Assembly: GCA_027327685.1 (NCBI GenBank)
Contig: DAHVYL010000007.1
Coordinates: forward strand, 1-12,595
Source: Candidatus Woesebacteria bacterium
GTDB lineage: Bacteria > Patescibacteriota > Microgenomatia > UBA8517
DNA length: 12,595 nucleotides
Reading direction: 5' to 3'
Every line of letters starts with the position of its first letter. Positions within the stretch are counted from its first letter, which is position 1. Both the position numbers and the translations under genes were made by a program. Below the pieces are notes generated by a model that saw only the letters and a list, made by a program, of their open reading frames with translations, did no database searches and was not told the origin of the DNA. This document shows, in pieces, positions 1-6,728 of the stretch.

Positions 1-34
1 ATGTTAAAAATAGTTTTGTCTACATCCAAAAACT

Positions 35-54
35 AGTACTTGAAAAGTATTTTT
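35..54 (+). terminator. Weak AT-rich hairpin with T-run before the first gene
   Basis: AGTACTT (35-41) and AAGTATT (45-51) can pair as a 7-bp stem with one G-U pair around a GAA loop, running into a short T stretch (50-54). A short open frame from base 1 ends at TAG 34-36, so this could be the weak terminator of an upstream gene whose body lies outside the window. The stem is AT-rich and short. TATTTT at 48-53 lies six bases before the ATG at 60 and could equally be a -10 box. Nothing else is visible in bases 1-59. Confidence 0.2.
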
Positions 55-59
55 AATAA

Positions 60-875
60 ATGCAAAATGCCAAAGAATTACCTTTTAGAAATTTTGATAT
101 GAGAGAAAAAGAAGGAAACACCTCAAAAGAAGAAATTAAAAAAGCACCACTGGTAATAGGATTTCTGGGTTGTCTTGCGAGCGGTAAAACTACATTGTCT
201 TCGGAGCTGGGGAAAAGGTGGGGAATTACTCCGGTTGAAGAAAATTATCCGGCCAATCCTTTTTTGGAAGAATTTTACGAGAACCCCCCTGAGTACAGTT
301 TCAGATCCCAAATGAATTTTTTAATCTCTAAAGTCGATCAGCTTAAAAATATAGACAAAAGCAAAGTGTCTTTAATCGACCCCTCATTGAGCATGGACTT
401 TATTTATGCCAAAACACATAACAAGATGGGGTGGATGAATGATAATGAATGGAATCTGTATAGAAATGTATTTTATGCAATTACAGGTAAGGGCGACTTG
501 CCATATCCCGACGTGCACATCATAGTAACCGCGGACAATGAAGATCTTAAAAAAAGAATTGTAGAAAGAGGTAGAAAATACGAACTGTGGATTTTAGAGA
601 ATTACCCGGAGTATTTGGACAGACTATCTGAGTCTGTTAATGAGTGGGGGGGTGAGAAAGATAACGGTTCATTTAAATTTATCGCTAATACCTCATCGGA
701 GGGCGGTTTATCGGGAACCACTGAACAATTGGCGGATAGAATTGAGAGTCATATTTGTAGCCGGTTCGGAGTCGACGGTAGATTTATTTTACCGGACATA
801 AAACCTCCGGTACTTGATTGGAAAACTGATTATTTTCCCGGCGGCGGAAGCGATTTATTAAGATTGAGAAGATGA
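60..875 (+). CDS. Deoxynucleoside kinase-like P-loop kinase
   Basis: Predicted cytosolic kinase of the deoxynucleoside kinase (dNK) family, which phosphorylates deoxynucleosides at the 5'-OH using an NTP. Visible features are a P-loop GCLASGKT (residues 37-44), a VEEN stretch (59-62) supplying the expected catalytic Glu, the family signature NPFLEEFY (66-73), SQMNFL (83-88), and an Arg-rich lid RIVERGRKYE (166-175). The usual D/E-R-S motif reads DPS at 107-109, so the conserved Arg is replaced by Pro, which may change substrate or activity. At 271 aa it is somewhat longer than most bacterial dNKs, with about 25 extra N-terminal residues and a Pro/Gly-rich tail. No Shine-Dalgarno sequence precedes ATG 60; Met14 (ATG 99) is an alternative start. 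The stop codon overlaps the thymidylate kinase start (ATGA), so the pair probably forms a salvage unit. The family call is good; the substrate is unknown. Confidence 0.75.
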   Translation: MQNAKELPFRNFDMREKEGNTSKEEIKKAPLVIGFLGCLASGKTTLSSELGKRWGITPVEENYPANPFLEEFYENPPEYSFRSQMNFLISKVDQLKNIDKSKVSLIDPSLSMDFIYAKTHNKMGWMNDNEWNLYRNVFYAITGKGDLPYPDVHIIVTADNEDLKKRIVERGRKYELWILENYPEYLDRLSESVNEWGGEKDNGSFKFIANTSSEGGLSGTTEQLADRIESHICSRFGVDGRFILPDIKPPVLDWKTDYFPGGGSDLLRLRR

Positions 876-1567
876 AAGAAAAAGGAAAGTGCATGCAAAC
901 TCCTGAGAAAAAGAGTCAGGAACTTGGAAAGTTCATTGTCTTTGAGGGAATTGGCGGGAGCGGTAAGGGAACTCAAATAATACTTGCTAAAGATCTTCTT
1001 ATTAAAAACGGATTTAAAACTGTCTATACCAGGGAACCTGGTGGTATCGAACCGGCAGAGGAAATTCGAAAGCTAATCTTCATGCTCAAGAATGAAAAAT
1101 TAATAAATGCGGAGGGACAGATGGCCCTTTTCTTTGGTGCCAGGAAACTTTGGGTTGAAGGGGTTGTGAAACCCAATGTTGACAATGGGATCAACGTATT
1201 AACCGACAGGTGTCACACCTCTACCGGTGCATATCAAGGATATGCGGAAGGCGGAAATCAAAAACAAATTCTGGCAATTTCAGATATTGTTTTAGGAAAT
1301 TATAAACCTGATGCAGTAATACTTCTTGATATCTCAAAAGAAACTTTTATAAATAGACGCGGAAATGATATTAATGGTGATCCGTTTGATAAGGAATCAC
1401 CTGAATACTTTGACAGATTGATCGCCGGATATAGAGAGATGGCAAAAACCGGATGGGGAGGGTTGAATTGGTATGTTGTTAACGGAGAGTCTGGTGTTGA
1501 GGAAGTTTCCGAGTCTGTGACAAAAGTACTTGAAGAAATTTTTGAAAAGAAACTTAAGCGTTTATAA
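872..1567 (+). CDS. tmk: Thymidylate kinase (dTMP kinase)
   Basis: Catalyses dTMP + ATP to dTDP + ADP, an essential cytosolic step toward dTTP. Family features are EGIGGSGKGTQ (P-loop, residues 25-35), TREPGG (53-58), the DR motif in TDRCHTS (111-117) followed by AYQG (120-123), and a lid-type segment with RR at 162-163 and DPFD at 170-173. The P-loop departs from the common GIDGSGKST form (D to G, S to G) and resembles the GKGTQ of adenylate kinase, but the other motifs fix the assignment. ATG 872 overlaps the previous stop (ATGA). ATG 893 (Met8) has AGGA at 883-886, six bases upstream, and is an equally good or better start giving 224 aa. The 3' end contains a promoter-like sequence for glyA. 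Co-location with a dNK-like kinase suggests a thymidine nucleotide salvage pair. Confidence 0.92.
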   Translation: MKEKGKCMQTPEKKSQELGKFIVFEGIGGSGKGTQIILAKDLLIKNGFKTVYTREPGGIEPAEEIRKLIFMLKNEKLINAEGQMALFFGARKLWVEGVVKPNVDNGINVLTDRCHTSTGAYQGYAEGGNQKQILAISDIVLGNYKPDAVILLDISKETFINRRGNDINGDPFDKESPEYFDRLIAGYREMAKTGWGGLNWYVVNGESGVEEVSESVTKVLEEIFEKKLKRL

Positions 1568-1568
1568 T
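1542..1568 (+). promoter_or_regulatory. Promoter for glyA inside the tmk 3' end
   Basis: TTGAAA (1542-1547) and a perfect TATAAT (1563-1568) are separated by 15 bases, slightly short for a sigma-70 promoter. The -10 box overlaps the tmk stop codon and ends nine bases before the glyA ATG at 1578, so transcription would begin at or next to the start codon and give a leaderless or near-leaderless mRNA. No Shine-Dalgarno sequence is present in between, which fits. Confidence 0.5.
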
Positions 1569-1577
1569 ACTCTTACT

Positions 1578-2876
1578 ATGTCTAAAGTCTCGGATTTAAT
1601 CAAGGCAGAAGAAAAACGTCAGGAGGAAACTCTCATGATGATTCCTTCCGAAAACTACGCTTCAAAGGCGGTGAGGGAAGCGGTCGGCTCGGTGCTTATA
1701 AACAAGTATTCCGAAGGTTATCCGGGCAGGCGTTATTATCAGGGAAATAAAATCGTTGATGAAATCGAGGGTCTGGCAATCGAAAAGGCAAAAGCTCTTT
1801 TTGGAGTAGAACATGCCAATGTTCAGCCATATTCGGGCTCCCCGGCCAACGCTGAGGTTCTTTTTGGTCTTATTGAACCGGGGGATGTGATAATGGGACT
1901 AAAACTTTCCTCGGGAGGGCATCTGACTCATGGGCATCCGGAGATCACTTTTTCTGGGAAGTTTTTCAGGTCGGTTCAGTTTGGTACAAAAGACGATGGT
2001 GTTATTGATTACGATGAGGTAGAGAAGTTGGCGACGGAAGAAAAGCCAAAGCTGATGATTGTTGGCACTACGGCCTATCCTCAAATACTTGATTGGGAGC
2101 GCTTTGGGAAAATAGCGGATGGGATAGGAGCTTGGCTTATCGCCGACATATCCCATGTTTCGGGGCTAATTATCGGTGGAGTTTATCCCACACCGGTGCC
2201 TTTTGCCCATATAGTAACCACAACAACCCACAAAACGTTAAGGGGCCCAAGAGGCGCGATCATTATGATTACCGGAAAAGGTATCAAAAAAGATATTGAG
2301 GTTATGGCCAAAATCGATAGGGCAGTTTTTCCGGGACTTCAGGGCGGACCGCACAATAATACTACTGCGGGGATTTTGGCGGCTTTAATAGAAGCAGATA
2401 CCCCGGAGTTTAGGCAGTATGCAGGGCAAGTTGTTAAAAACGCAAAATCCCTGGCTGCAGAACTTAAAAAAGGCGGACTTAAGTTGGTTACGGGAGGGAC
2501 TGAAAGCCATTTGATAGTCATTGATTTAAGACCCGATTTATCAGGGAATGTGGTTGCGGAATCTCTGGAGAAGGCCGGAATTGTGGTTAACAGGAACTCC
2601 GTACCGAATGGTTCCTCTCCACCTTTTTATCCTTCAGGGATAAGATTGGGAACGCCGGGGGTCACAACCAGAGGCATGAAGGAATCTGAAATGAGGATTG
2701 TCGCAGGCTGGATCTTAAAAGTGATTGATCATATAAAAGGTGAAAAACTTCCTGTCGAAAAGGAAAAGAGGGGAGAATTTATGAAAAACTTCCGTGCCAG
2801 GATTGAGAACGATGATCTTTTGAATGAGGTTGCTCTTGAAGTAAAAGACCTTTGCAAAAAGTTCCCGACTCCTTAA
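1578..2876 (+). CDS. glyA: Serine hydroxymethyltransferase
   Basis: PLP enzyme converting serine + THF to glycine + 5,10-methylene-THF, the main entry to the one-carbon pool. Landmarks, numbered from ATG 1578 (432 aa), are SENYAS (24-29), YSEGYPG (44-50), GGHLTHG (113-119), DISHVSGL (190-197, with D190 and H193 in the cofactor site), VTTTTHKTLRGPRG (213-226, with K219 as the PLP lysine), and SGIRLGTPG (353-361, with R356 as the expected substrate-carboxylate Arg). A longer reading from ATG 1530 adds 16 residues and overlaps tmk by 38 bases. I reject it because the family N-terminus aligns from MSKVSDLI and the promoter lies between the two starts. folD follows 37 bases later and uses the product methylene-THF; tmk just upstream acts on the product of methylene-THF-dependent thymidylate synthesis. 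Confidence 0.96.
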   Translation: MSKVSDLIKAEEKRQEETLMMIPSENYASKAVREAVGSVLINKYSEGYPGRRYYQGNKIVDEIEGLAIEKAKALFGVEHANVQPYSGSPANAEVLFGLIEPGDVIMGLKLSSGGHLTHGHPEITFSGKFFRSVQFGTKDDGVIDYDEVEKLATEEKPKLMIVGTTAYPQILDWERFGKIADGIGAWLIADISHVSGLIIGGVYPTPVPFAHIVTTTTHKTLRGPRGAIIMITGKGIKKDIEVMAKIDRAVFPGLQGGPHNNTTAGILAALIEADTPEFRQYAGQVVKNAKSLAAELKKGGLKLVTGGTESHLIVIDLRPDLSGNVVAESLEKAGIVVNRNSVPNGSSPPFYPSGIRLGTPGVTTRGMKESEMRIVAGWILKVIDHIKGEKLPVEKEKRGEFMKNFRARIENDDLLNEVALEVKDLCKKFPTP

Positions 2877-2896
2877 TCTGGGTTTTGGCCTCGACT

Positions 2897-2907
2897 TGTA
2901 GTAAAAT
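2897..2907 (+). promoter_or_regulatory. -10-like box for folD
   Basis: TAAAAT (2902-2907) lies six bases before the folD ATG at 2914. A TG dinucleotide at 2897-2898 is nearby but not at ideal extended -10 spacing, and no good -35 is seen. No Shine-Dalgarno sequence is present. The placement matches the other putative leaderless starts in this window (recR, cysS, proS, rseP, glyA). Confidence 0.35.
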
Positions 2908-2913
2908 ACGCAT

Positions 2914-3714
2914 ATGAAGACAATAGTTTTTGACGGACGCGCATTTGCCGGCGAAAAAATTGAGGAGCTAAAAATTATTTCTGCAGGATTAAAATCCCGC
3001 GGAATAATTCCCCACCTTTCCTCAATTCTTATCGGTGATGACGAAGCAAGCCGCCTTTATGTCAGTTTGAAAAAGAAAGCTGCCGAGAGAATCGGAGCGG
3101 AACTGGATCCTTATTTCTTACCCGAAAAGGTGGACCTTCCGACAGTTATTACTTTGATTGAATCTTTAAATATGGATGAAAATATTCATGGAATAATGGT
3201 TCAGCTGCCGGTTCCCGGTGAGTTGGGAAGCCATAAGGAAGAAATAATCGGGGCGATCAATTCGGGTAAAGACGTTGACGGATTAAGACAGGACAGCTTG
3301 TTTCTGCACCCCACCAGCAAGGCCGTTATGAGTATTTTGCATGAAGCCGAATCCAGGCTTTCCATCAAAAATATTAAATCCGTTTGTGTAGTTGGCGCCA
3401 CGGGAATGGTTGGGAAGCCCTTGGTCAAAGAGCTTAAAAATGAGGGTTATAAAGTACTTGAGGCAAATGCAAAAACCGAAAATCTCAAAGATCTGACGGG
3501 TATCGCGGATGTTGTAATTAGCGCCACCGGAGTTTCCGGAATAATTAAGCCCGATATGGTAAAAAGCGGCCTAATTGCTATCGATGTTGGTTCTCCCCAC
3601 GGTGATATTGATCCGGCGGTTGAAAAGAAAGCCTTGTTTTTTACACCTGTTCCCGGAGGGGTCGGGCCGGTAACAATCTCCTGCCTTTTGGAGAATCTGA
3701 TAGAGGCTTGCTAA
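2914..3714 (+). CDS. folD: Methylene-THF dehydrogenase/cyclohydrolase, divergent FolD
   Basis: Predicted bifunctional enzyme interconverting 5,10-methylene-THF, methenyl-THF and 10-formyl-THF with a nicotinamide cofactor. Conserved features are YVSLKKK (49-55) with the expected catalytic Lys K53, GIMVQLPVP (93-101, Q97), KDVDG (119-123, D122), the Rossmann loop GATGMVGKP (161-169), IDVG (223-226), and the C-terminal TPVPGGVGPVT (244-254). The region after KDVDG is unusual. The N-x-G-x-L loop is missing (about nine residues shorter than E. coli FolD) and the PCTPxG motif reads HPTSKA (132-137). The H of the following HxxT motif is also absent (NAKTENL). At 266 aa it is shorter than the usual ~285. 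The active-site triad argues for retained function; cofactor choice cannot be read from sequence. It pairs functionally with glyA upstream. Confidence 0.88.
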   Translation: MKTIVFDGRAFAGEKIEELKIISAGLKSRGIIPHLSSILIGDDEASRLYVSLKKKAAERIGAELDPYFLPEKVDLPTVITLIESLNMDENIHGIMVQLPVPGELGSHKEEIIGAINSGKDVDGLRQDSLFLHPTSKAVMSILHEAESRLSIKNIKSVCVVGATGMVGKPLVKELKNEGYKVLEANAKTENLKDLTGIADVVISATGVSGIIKPDMVKSGLIAIDVGSPHGDIDPAVEKKALFFTPVPGGVGPVTISCLLENLIEAC

Positions 3715-3736
3715 AAAATAGATATTTTTATATAAT
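3708..3736 (+). promoter_or_regulatory. Sigma-70-type promoter of the rpsB operon
   Basis: TTGCTA (3708-3713, overlapping the folD stop) and a perfect TATAAT (3731-3736) are separated by 17 bases, the ideal spacing. Predicted transcription starts near 3743 and would leave a leader of about 75 bases before rpsB. This is the best-formed promoter in the window and fits the high demand for ribosomal protein and EF-Ts. Confidence 0.65.
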
Positions 3737-3742
3737 TGACCA

Positions 3743-3817
3743 TTATCGGACACACATCGGTTACGCTTTCTGGACAACTTCCGACCGATGGCGGGATAAG
3801 AAAGCAAGGGTATTTTA
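3743..3817 (+). promoter_or_regulatory. Structured rpsB 5' leader, candidate autoregulatory element, with RBS
   Basis: CATCGGT (3755-3761) and ACCGATG (3784-3790) are a perfect 7-bp inverted repeat enclosing 22 bases. A second TCGG (3746-3749) and the tandem CCGACCGA (3781-3788) allow an alternative nested fold: 3746-3749 with 3785-3788 and 3757-3760 with 3781-3784. AAGGG (3806-3810), seven bases before ATG 3818, is the Shine-Dalgarno sequence. rpsB leaders are autoregulated by S2 in E. coli and other bacteria, so a similar role is possible here. I cannot match this to a named RNA family; the regulatory role is inference. Confidence 0.45.
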
Positions 3818-4534
3818 ATGACAAAGATTAATATTTCACTCGAAGATTTAATGGATGCTGGAGCCCATTTTGGTCATCAGACCAAGCGTTGGAATCCTAA
3901 AATGGAGGAACATCTTTACGGGCAGGAAGACGGTGTTCATATTTTTGATCTGACCAAAACCAAGCCCCTGATTGAGGAGGCTTTGGAATTTTTGGCAAAA
4001 GCGGCCAAAGATGGTAAGAAAATTTTAATTCTCGGAACCAAAAAGCAGATTAAGGATAAGGTTGCCGAAGTTGCAGAAAAGATCGGGGTAGCCTATGTAA
4101 ATGAAAGATGGCTGGGAGGAACAATATCCAATTTTGACCAGATTAAAAAATCCATCAATAAGATGGAGGAAATGAAAGAAAACCTTGCCGCCGGTTTTTA
4201 CAACAAATACACCAAAAAGGAAAGACTTCTTATTGACCGCGAAATTGCCCGTCTTGAAAGATTCTTTGGCGGAGTCAAATCTTTAACTGGAATTCCCGAC
4301 GTGCTTTTTGTCGTAGATACCAAAAGAGAATCTGCCGCGGTACGCGAGGCCAATGTCAAAAAAGTTCCGATGGTTGGGATAGTTGACAGTAACGCCGATC
4401 CGGACCCGATAGATTACCCGCTTCCCATGAACGATGATGCAAGTAAAGCTCTTGAATATATATTAAATTTGGTCGGACAGACTATAGAAGAGGGCAAAAA
4501 AGGTATCGCTCAAAAAGTAAAAACCGAAAAATAA
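3818..4534 (+). CDS. rpsB: 30S ribosomal protein uS2
   Basis: Small-subunit protein uS2, which binds late at the head-body junction of the 30S subunit and is needed for S1 or initiator binding in many bacteria. The family pattern is clear: LMDAGAHFGHQTKRWNPKM (11-29), HIFDLTKT (41-48), ERWLGGTISNF (96-106), PDVLFVVD (160-167), GIVDSNADPDPIDYPLP (187-203), and NDDA (205-208). A long charged helical hairpin, probably coiled coil, spans about 107-150. At 238 aa the length is normal. The ATG has a good Shine-Dalgarno sequence (AAGGG, seven bases) and is preceded by a strong promoter and hairpin leader. tsf begins one base after the stop, so translation of the two is likely coupled. Confidence 0.97.
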   Translation: MTKINISLEDLMDAGAHFGHQTKRWNPKMEEHLYGQEDGVHIFDLTKTKPLIEEALEFLAKAAKDGKKILILGTKKQIKDKVAEVAEKIGVAYVNERWLGGTISNFDQIKKSINKMEEMKENLAAGFYNKYTKKERLLIDREIARLERFFGGVKSLTGIPDVLFVVDTKRESAAVREANVKKVPMVGIVDSNADPDPIDYPLPMNDDASKALEYILNLVGQTIEEGKKGIAQKVKTEK

Positions 4535-4535
4535 A

Positions 4536-4991
4536 ATGGCTAAAATTGATATAGAACTTATTAAAAAACTCAGAGAAGAAACGGGAGTTGCCATCATCAG
4601 AATTCGTGAGGTTTTAGACGGGGTTGACGGGGATGAAAAAAAGGCTTTGGAGGTCCTTAAGAAAGAGGGAATTGAAAAAGCATCAAAACGTGAGGGAAGG
4701 GTAACTTCCGAGGGGAAAATCTTTGTATACACTCACCATACAGGTAAAGTTGTAGGCCTTCTCGAACTTCTTTGTGAAACAGACTTTGTTGCCAGGAATG
4801 AGCTTTTTGAAACCTTGGGCCGTGATCTGGCCATGCAGGTGGCCTCAATGGGCGGTGAGAAACTTGAGAAGCAGGATTTTATTAAAGATTCCGGTAAAAA
4901 GATTTCCGACTTGATTAAGGAATTGATTGCCAAAACAGGGGAGAATGTTCGCATAGGACGCGCTTTTCGTGTAGAATTAGGGAAAGAATAA
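4536..4991 (+). CDS. tsf: Elongation factor Ts, minimised form
   Basis: Nucleotide exchange factor for EF-Tu. It has an N-terminal UBA-like module with LREETG (12-17), the key EF-Tu contact motif TDFVARN (82-88, with D83 and F84), and a C-terminal TGENVRIGR strand (134-142) ending FRVELG (144-149). It is only 151 aa: E. coli EF-Ts is 283 and the short Thermus form 196. By eye against the Thermus protein, the missing part is one block of roughly 45 residues, the helical stretch between the AMQVASM segment (99-105) and the helix before TGEN. The canonical TGAGMMDCKKAL patch reads TGVAIIRIREVL (16-27), losing the conserved Lys-Lys/Arg-Ala. No Shine-Dalgarno sequence is present; it is probably coupled to rpsB (one-base gap). 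Its stop overlaps the frr start (TAATG). Confidence 0.92.
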   Translation: MAKIDIELIKKLREETGVAIIRIREVLDGVDGDEKKALEVLKKEGIEKASKREGRVTSEGKIFVYTHHTGKVVGLLELLCETDFVARNELFETLGRDLAMQVASMGGEKLEKQDFIKDSGKKISDLIKELIAKTGENVRIGRAFRVELGKE

Positions 4992-5545
4992 TGGACGAAG
5001 CTTCGGTACGCTCCAAAATGCAGTTAACACTCGATGTCATTTCTTCCGATATTGGAGCGATTCGGACGGGCAGGGCGACCCCATCGCTTGTTGAAAACAT
5101 TGTTTGTCCGGCCTACGGCGGAACCCAAAGATTAAAGGTGGTTGAGCTTGCCGGCATTTCGGCGCCGGACCCGACGCAGATAGTTATTAATCCTTGGGAT
5201 AAGTCCATAATCGGCGATATCAGAAAAGGAATCGTGGAGGCAAATATCGGACTTAATCCTTCGATTGACGGAGAAATAATCAGGATTGTTATTCCTCCCA
5301 TGACCACGGAGGACAGGGAAAAATATGTGAAGATTCTTTCGGGAAAAATTGAAAACGGAAAAGTTGCAATACGCCAGGTAAGGGGGGATGAAATGCATGA
5401 GATAAAAAACAAATTTGAAGCAAAAGAAATTACCGAAGACGACAAGTTTTCCTTTGAGAAAAAACTTCAGGAAGTAACCGACGAGTTTATCGGCAAAATT
5501 GATGAAATGGGAGAAAAGAAAAAGGCGGAACTCTTGCAAATTTAG
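4991..5545 (+). CDS. frr: Ribosome recycling factor
   Basis: Splits post-termination ribosomes with EF-G. Normal length (184 aa; E. coli 185) and diagnostic motifs: IRTGRATPSLVENI (24-37), GLNPSIDG (87-94), IPPMTTEDRE (101-110), VAIRQVRGD (125-133), and the C-terminal helix ending LLQI. R128 and R131 match the functionally important E. coli R129 and R132, while the next residue, usually Arg (RRD), is Gly132. The EERR patch is EDRE, keeping one Arg. The start overlaps the tsf stop by one base (TAATG), implying translational coupling. pyrH, which normally separates tsf and frr, is absent here. Confidence 0.96.
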   Translation: MDEASVRSKMQLTLDVISSDIGAIRTGRATPSLVENIVCPAYGGTQRLKVVELAGISAPDPTQIVINPWDKSIIGDIRKGIVEANIGLNPSIDGEIIRIVIPPMTTEDREKYVKILSGKIENGKVAIRQVRGDEMHEIKNKFEAKEITEDDKFSFEKKLQEVTDEFIGKIDEMGEKKKAELLQI

Positions 5546-5563
5546 TTTTCTAAAGGATTCTAC

Positions 5564-5592
5564 TTCATAGTCGGTTTTATATACGCTATACT
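5564..5592 (+). promoter_or_regulatory. Promoter for rseP
   Basis: TTCATA (5564-5569) and TATACT (5587-5592) are spaced by 17 bases. The -10 box ends eight bases before the rseP ATG at 5601, so the predicted start of transcription falls on or beside the start codon. No Shine-Dalgarno sequence is visible. No terminator hairpin is evident in the 55 bases after frr, so read-through from the rpsB operon is also possible. Confidence 0.5.
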
Positions 5593-5600
5593 TACTTTCA

Positions 5601-6713
5601 ATGTTTGGCTCAATCCTTGTTTTTATACTGGTGCTTTCCGTATTGGTTTTAGTTCACGAATTGGGCCACTTCATGGTTGCCAGAAAATCGGGGGTTAAAG
5701 TAGAGGAGTTTGGTTTTGGGCTTCCCCCGCGCCTTTTCGGTAAAAAAGTGGGAGAAACGGTTTATTCGGTCAACGCCCTTCCGTTTGGAGGATTTGTGAA
5801 GCTCCACGGAGAACAGGAAGAAGATGCCAAAACCGATACCAAGCATTCATTTCTTCGTAAAAGTAAAAAAGTAAGGGCCTCGGTGATTATTGCCGGAGTG
5901 ATTATGAATTTCATTTTGGCGATATTCTCCTTTGCAGTTGTTTATTCCTTTTCCGGAATTCCCAGGGAAACGGGAGAAGTAAAAGTTGTTGATGTAGCGG
6001 CGGGTTCTCCCGCACAAACCTCCGGAATTATCGTTGGCGATGTTATCTCAAAGGTGGGGGAAGACCCCGTTTCCTCATCCGATGACTTCATTGCCAAAAC
6101 CGGCGCCTACAAGGGAAAAAGCGTTGTCTACGAGGTTAGGAGAAACATTGATGGTCGGGAAGACGCCATAAAAATTAGACTTACCCCGAGAGAAAACCCT
6201 CCGGAAGGAGAAGGGCCTGTCGGAGTAACTATTACAACTATGGAGATTTATTATCCTCCGGTTTGGCAAAGACCCTTTTTTGGAATTTACTACGGATTTA
6301 AAGAAGGGATATTCTGGGGTAAAACCATTGTCATGGGGCTGGGGGATCTGGTCTCGGGGATTTTTAGAGGCGAAGGCCCGGCGGGAGTATCCGGTCCGAT
6401 AGGAATTTATGCGGTCACAACGGAGGCTTCCAAAGGAGGATTTTTGACTCTTCTTAATTTTATCGGAATTCTTTCCGTAAACTTGGCAATTCTTAATATT
6501 CTTCCTTTTCCGGCCCTTGATGGAGGAAGACTTCTTTTTATCGGCATAGAGGTAGTAATAAGAAAAAAAGTTTCAACAAAAGTTGAAGCGGTGATTAACA
6601 ATATCGGTTTTTTGCTTTTACTAACCCTTCTTCTGGCAATAACAATAGGAGATGTCAGAAGACTTGTAACAACAGGCGGAATTGACGGATTCATTGAATC
6701 GATGACGAAATGA
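5601..6713 (+). CDS. rseP: RseP-type site-2 intramembrane metalloprotease
   Basis: M50-family zinc protease cutting transmembrane segments of its substrates, classically anti-sigma factors, and remnant signal peptides. HELGH (19-23) supplies the zinc-binding His pair and the catalytic Glu. The third zinc ligand lies in NILPFPALDGG (299-309, D307). Predicted membrane segments are about 2-22, 93-118, 283-305 and 333-349. One PDZ domain lies between segments 2 and 3 (about 123-198), with SGIIVGDVI (141-149) as its core. At 370 aa with a single PDZ it resembles the shorter Gram-positive/cyanobacterial form rather than the 450-aa two-PDZ E. coli RseP. No anti-sigma or outer-membrane partner is nearby, so the substrate is unknown. 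The neighbour proS is also its neighbour in Bacillus. The stop codon is TGA. Confidence 0.93.
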   Translation: MFGSILVFILVLSVLVLVHELGHFMVARKSGVKVEEFGFGLPPRLFGKKVGETVYSVNALPFGGFVKLHGEQEEDAKTDTKHSFLRKSKKVRASVIIAGVIMNFILAIFSFAVVYSFSGIPRETGEVKVVDVAAGSPAQTSGIIVGDVISKVGEDPVSSSDDFIAKTGAYKGKSVVYEVRRNIDGREDAIKIRLTPRENPPEGEGPVGVTITTMEIYYPPVWQRPFFGIYYGFKEGIFWGKTIVMGLGDLVSGIFRGEGPAGVSGPIGIYAVTTEASKGGFLTLLNFIGILSVNLAILNILPFPALDGGRLLFIGIEVVIRKKVSTKVEAVINNIGFLLLLTLLLAITIGDVRRLVTTGGIDGFIESMTK

Positions 6714-6719
6714 TACAAT
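6711..6719 (+). promoter_or_regulatory. Extended -10 promoter for proS
   Basis: TGATACAAT (6711-6719) fits the extended -10 pattern TGnTAnAAT. Its TGA is also the rseP stop codon. It ends nine bases before the proS ATG at 6729, leaving no room for a Shine-Dalgarno sequence. No well-placed -35 is seen, which extended -10 promoters tolerate. Confidence 0.45.
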
Positions 6720-6728
6720 GGGCTTGAA

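Noticed and set aside
1530..1577. Longer glyA reading from ATG 1530
   Set aside because: It would overlap tmk by 38 bases, adds 16 residues with no family match, and begins upstream of the TATAAT box. ATG 1578 fits the conserved N-terminus.
3482..3540. FolD Rossmann loop lacking the Arg of GRSxxVG as proof of NAD use
   Set aside because: E. coli FolD also lacks that Arg (GASNIVG) and uses NADP, so cofactor choice cannot be read from it.
3571..3807. Minus-strand open frame across the folD end and the rpsB leader
   Set aside because: It covers a promoter and structured leader, and the translation has no family match. The palindromic structure explains the open frame poorly, but nothing supports coding.
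5113..5539. Long antisense open frames opposite frr
   Set aside because: Shadows of a strongly conserved sense gene; low-complexity Ser/Phe/Ile-rich translations, no recognisable motifs.
60..6713. Recoding of TGA (glycine code of Gracilibacteria/SR1)
   Set aside because: TGA ends the first gene and rseP at family-appropriate lengths, and no conserved gene contains an in-frame TGA.
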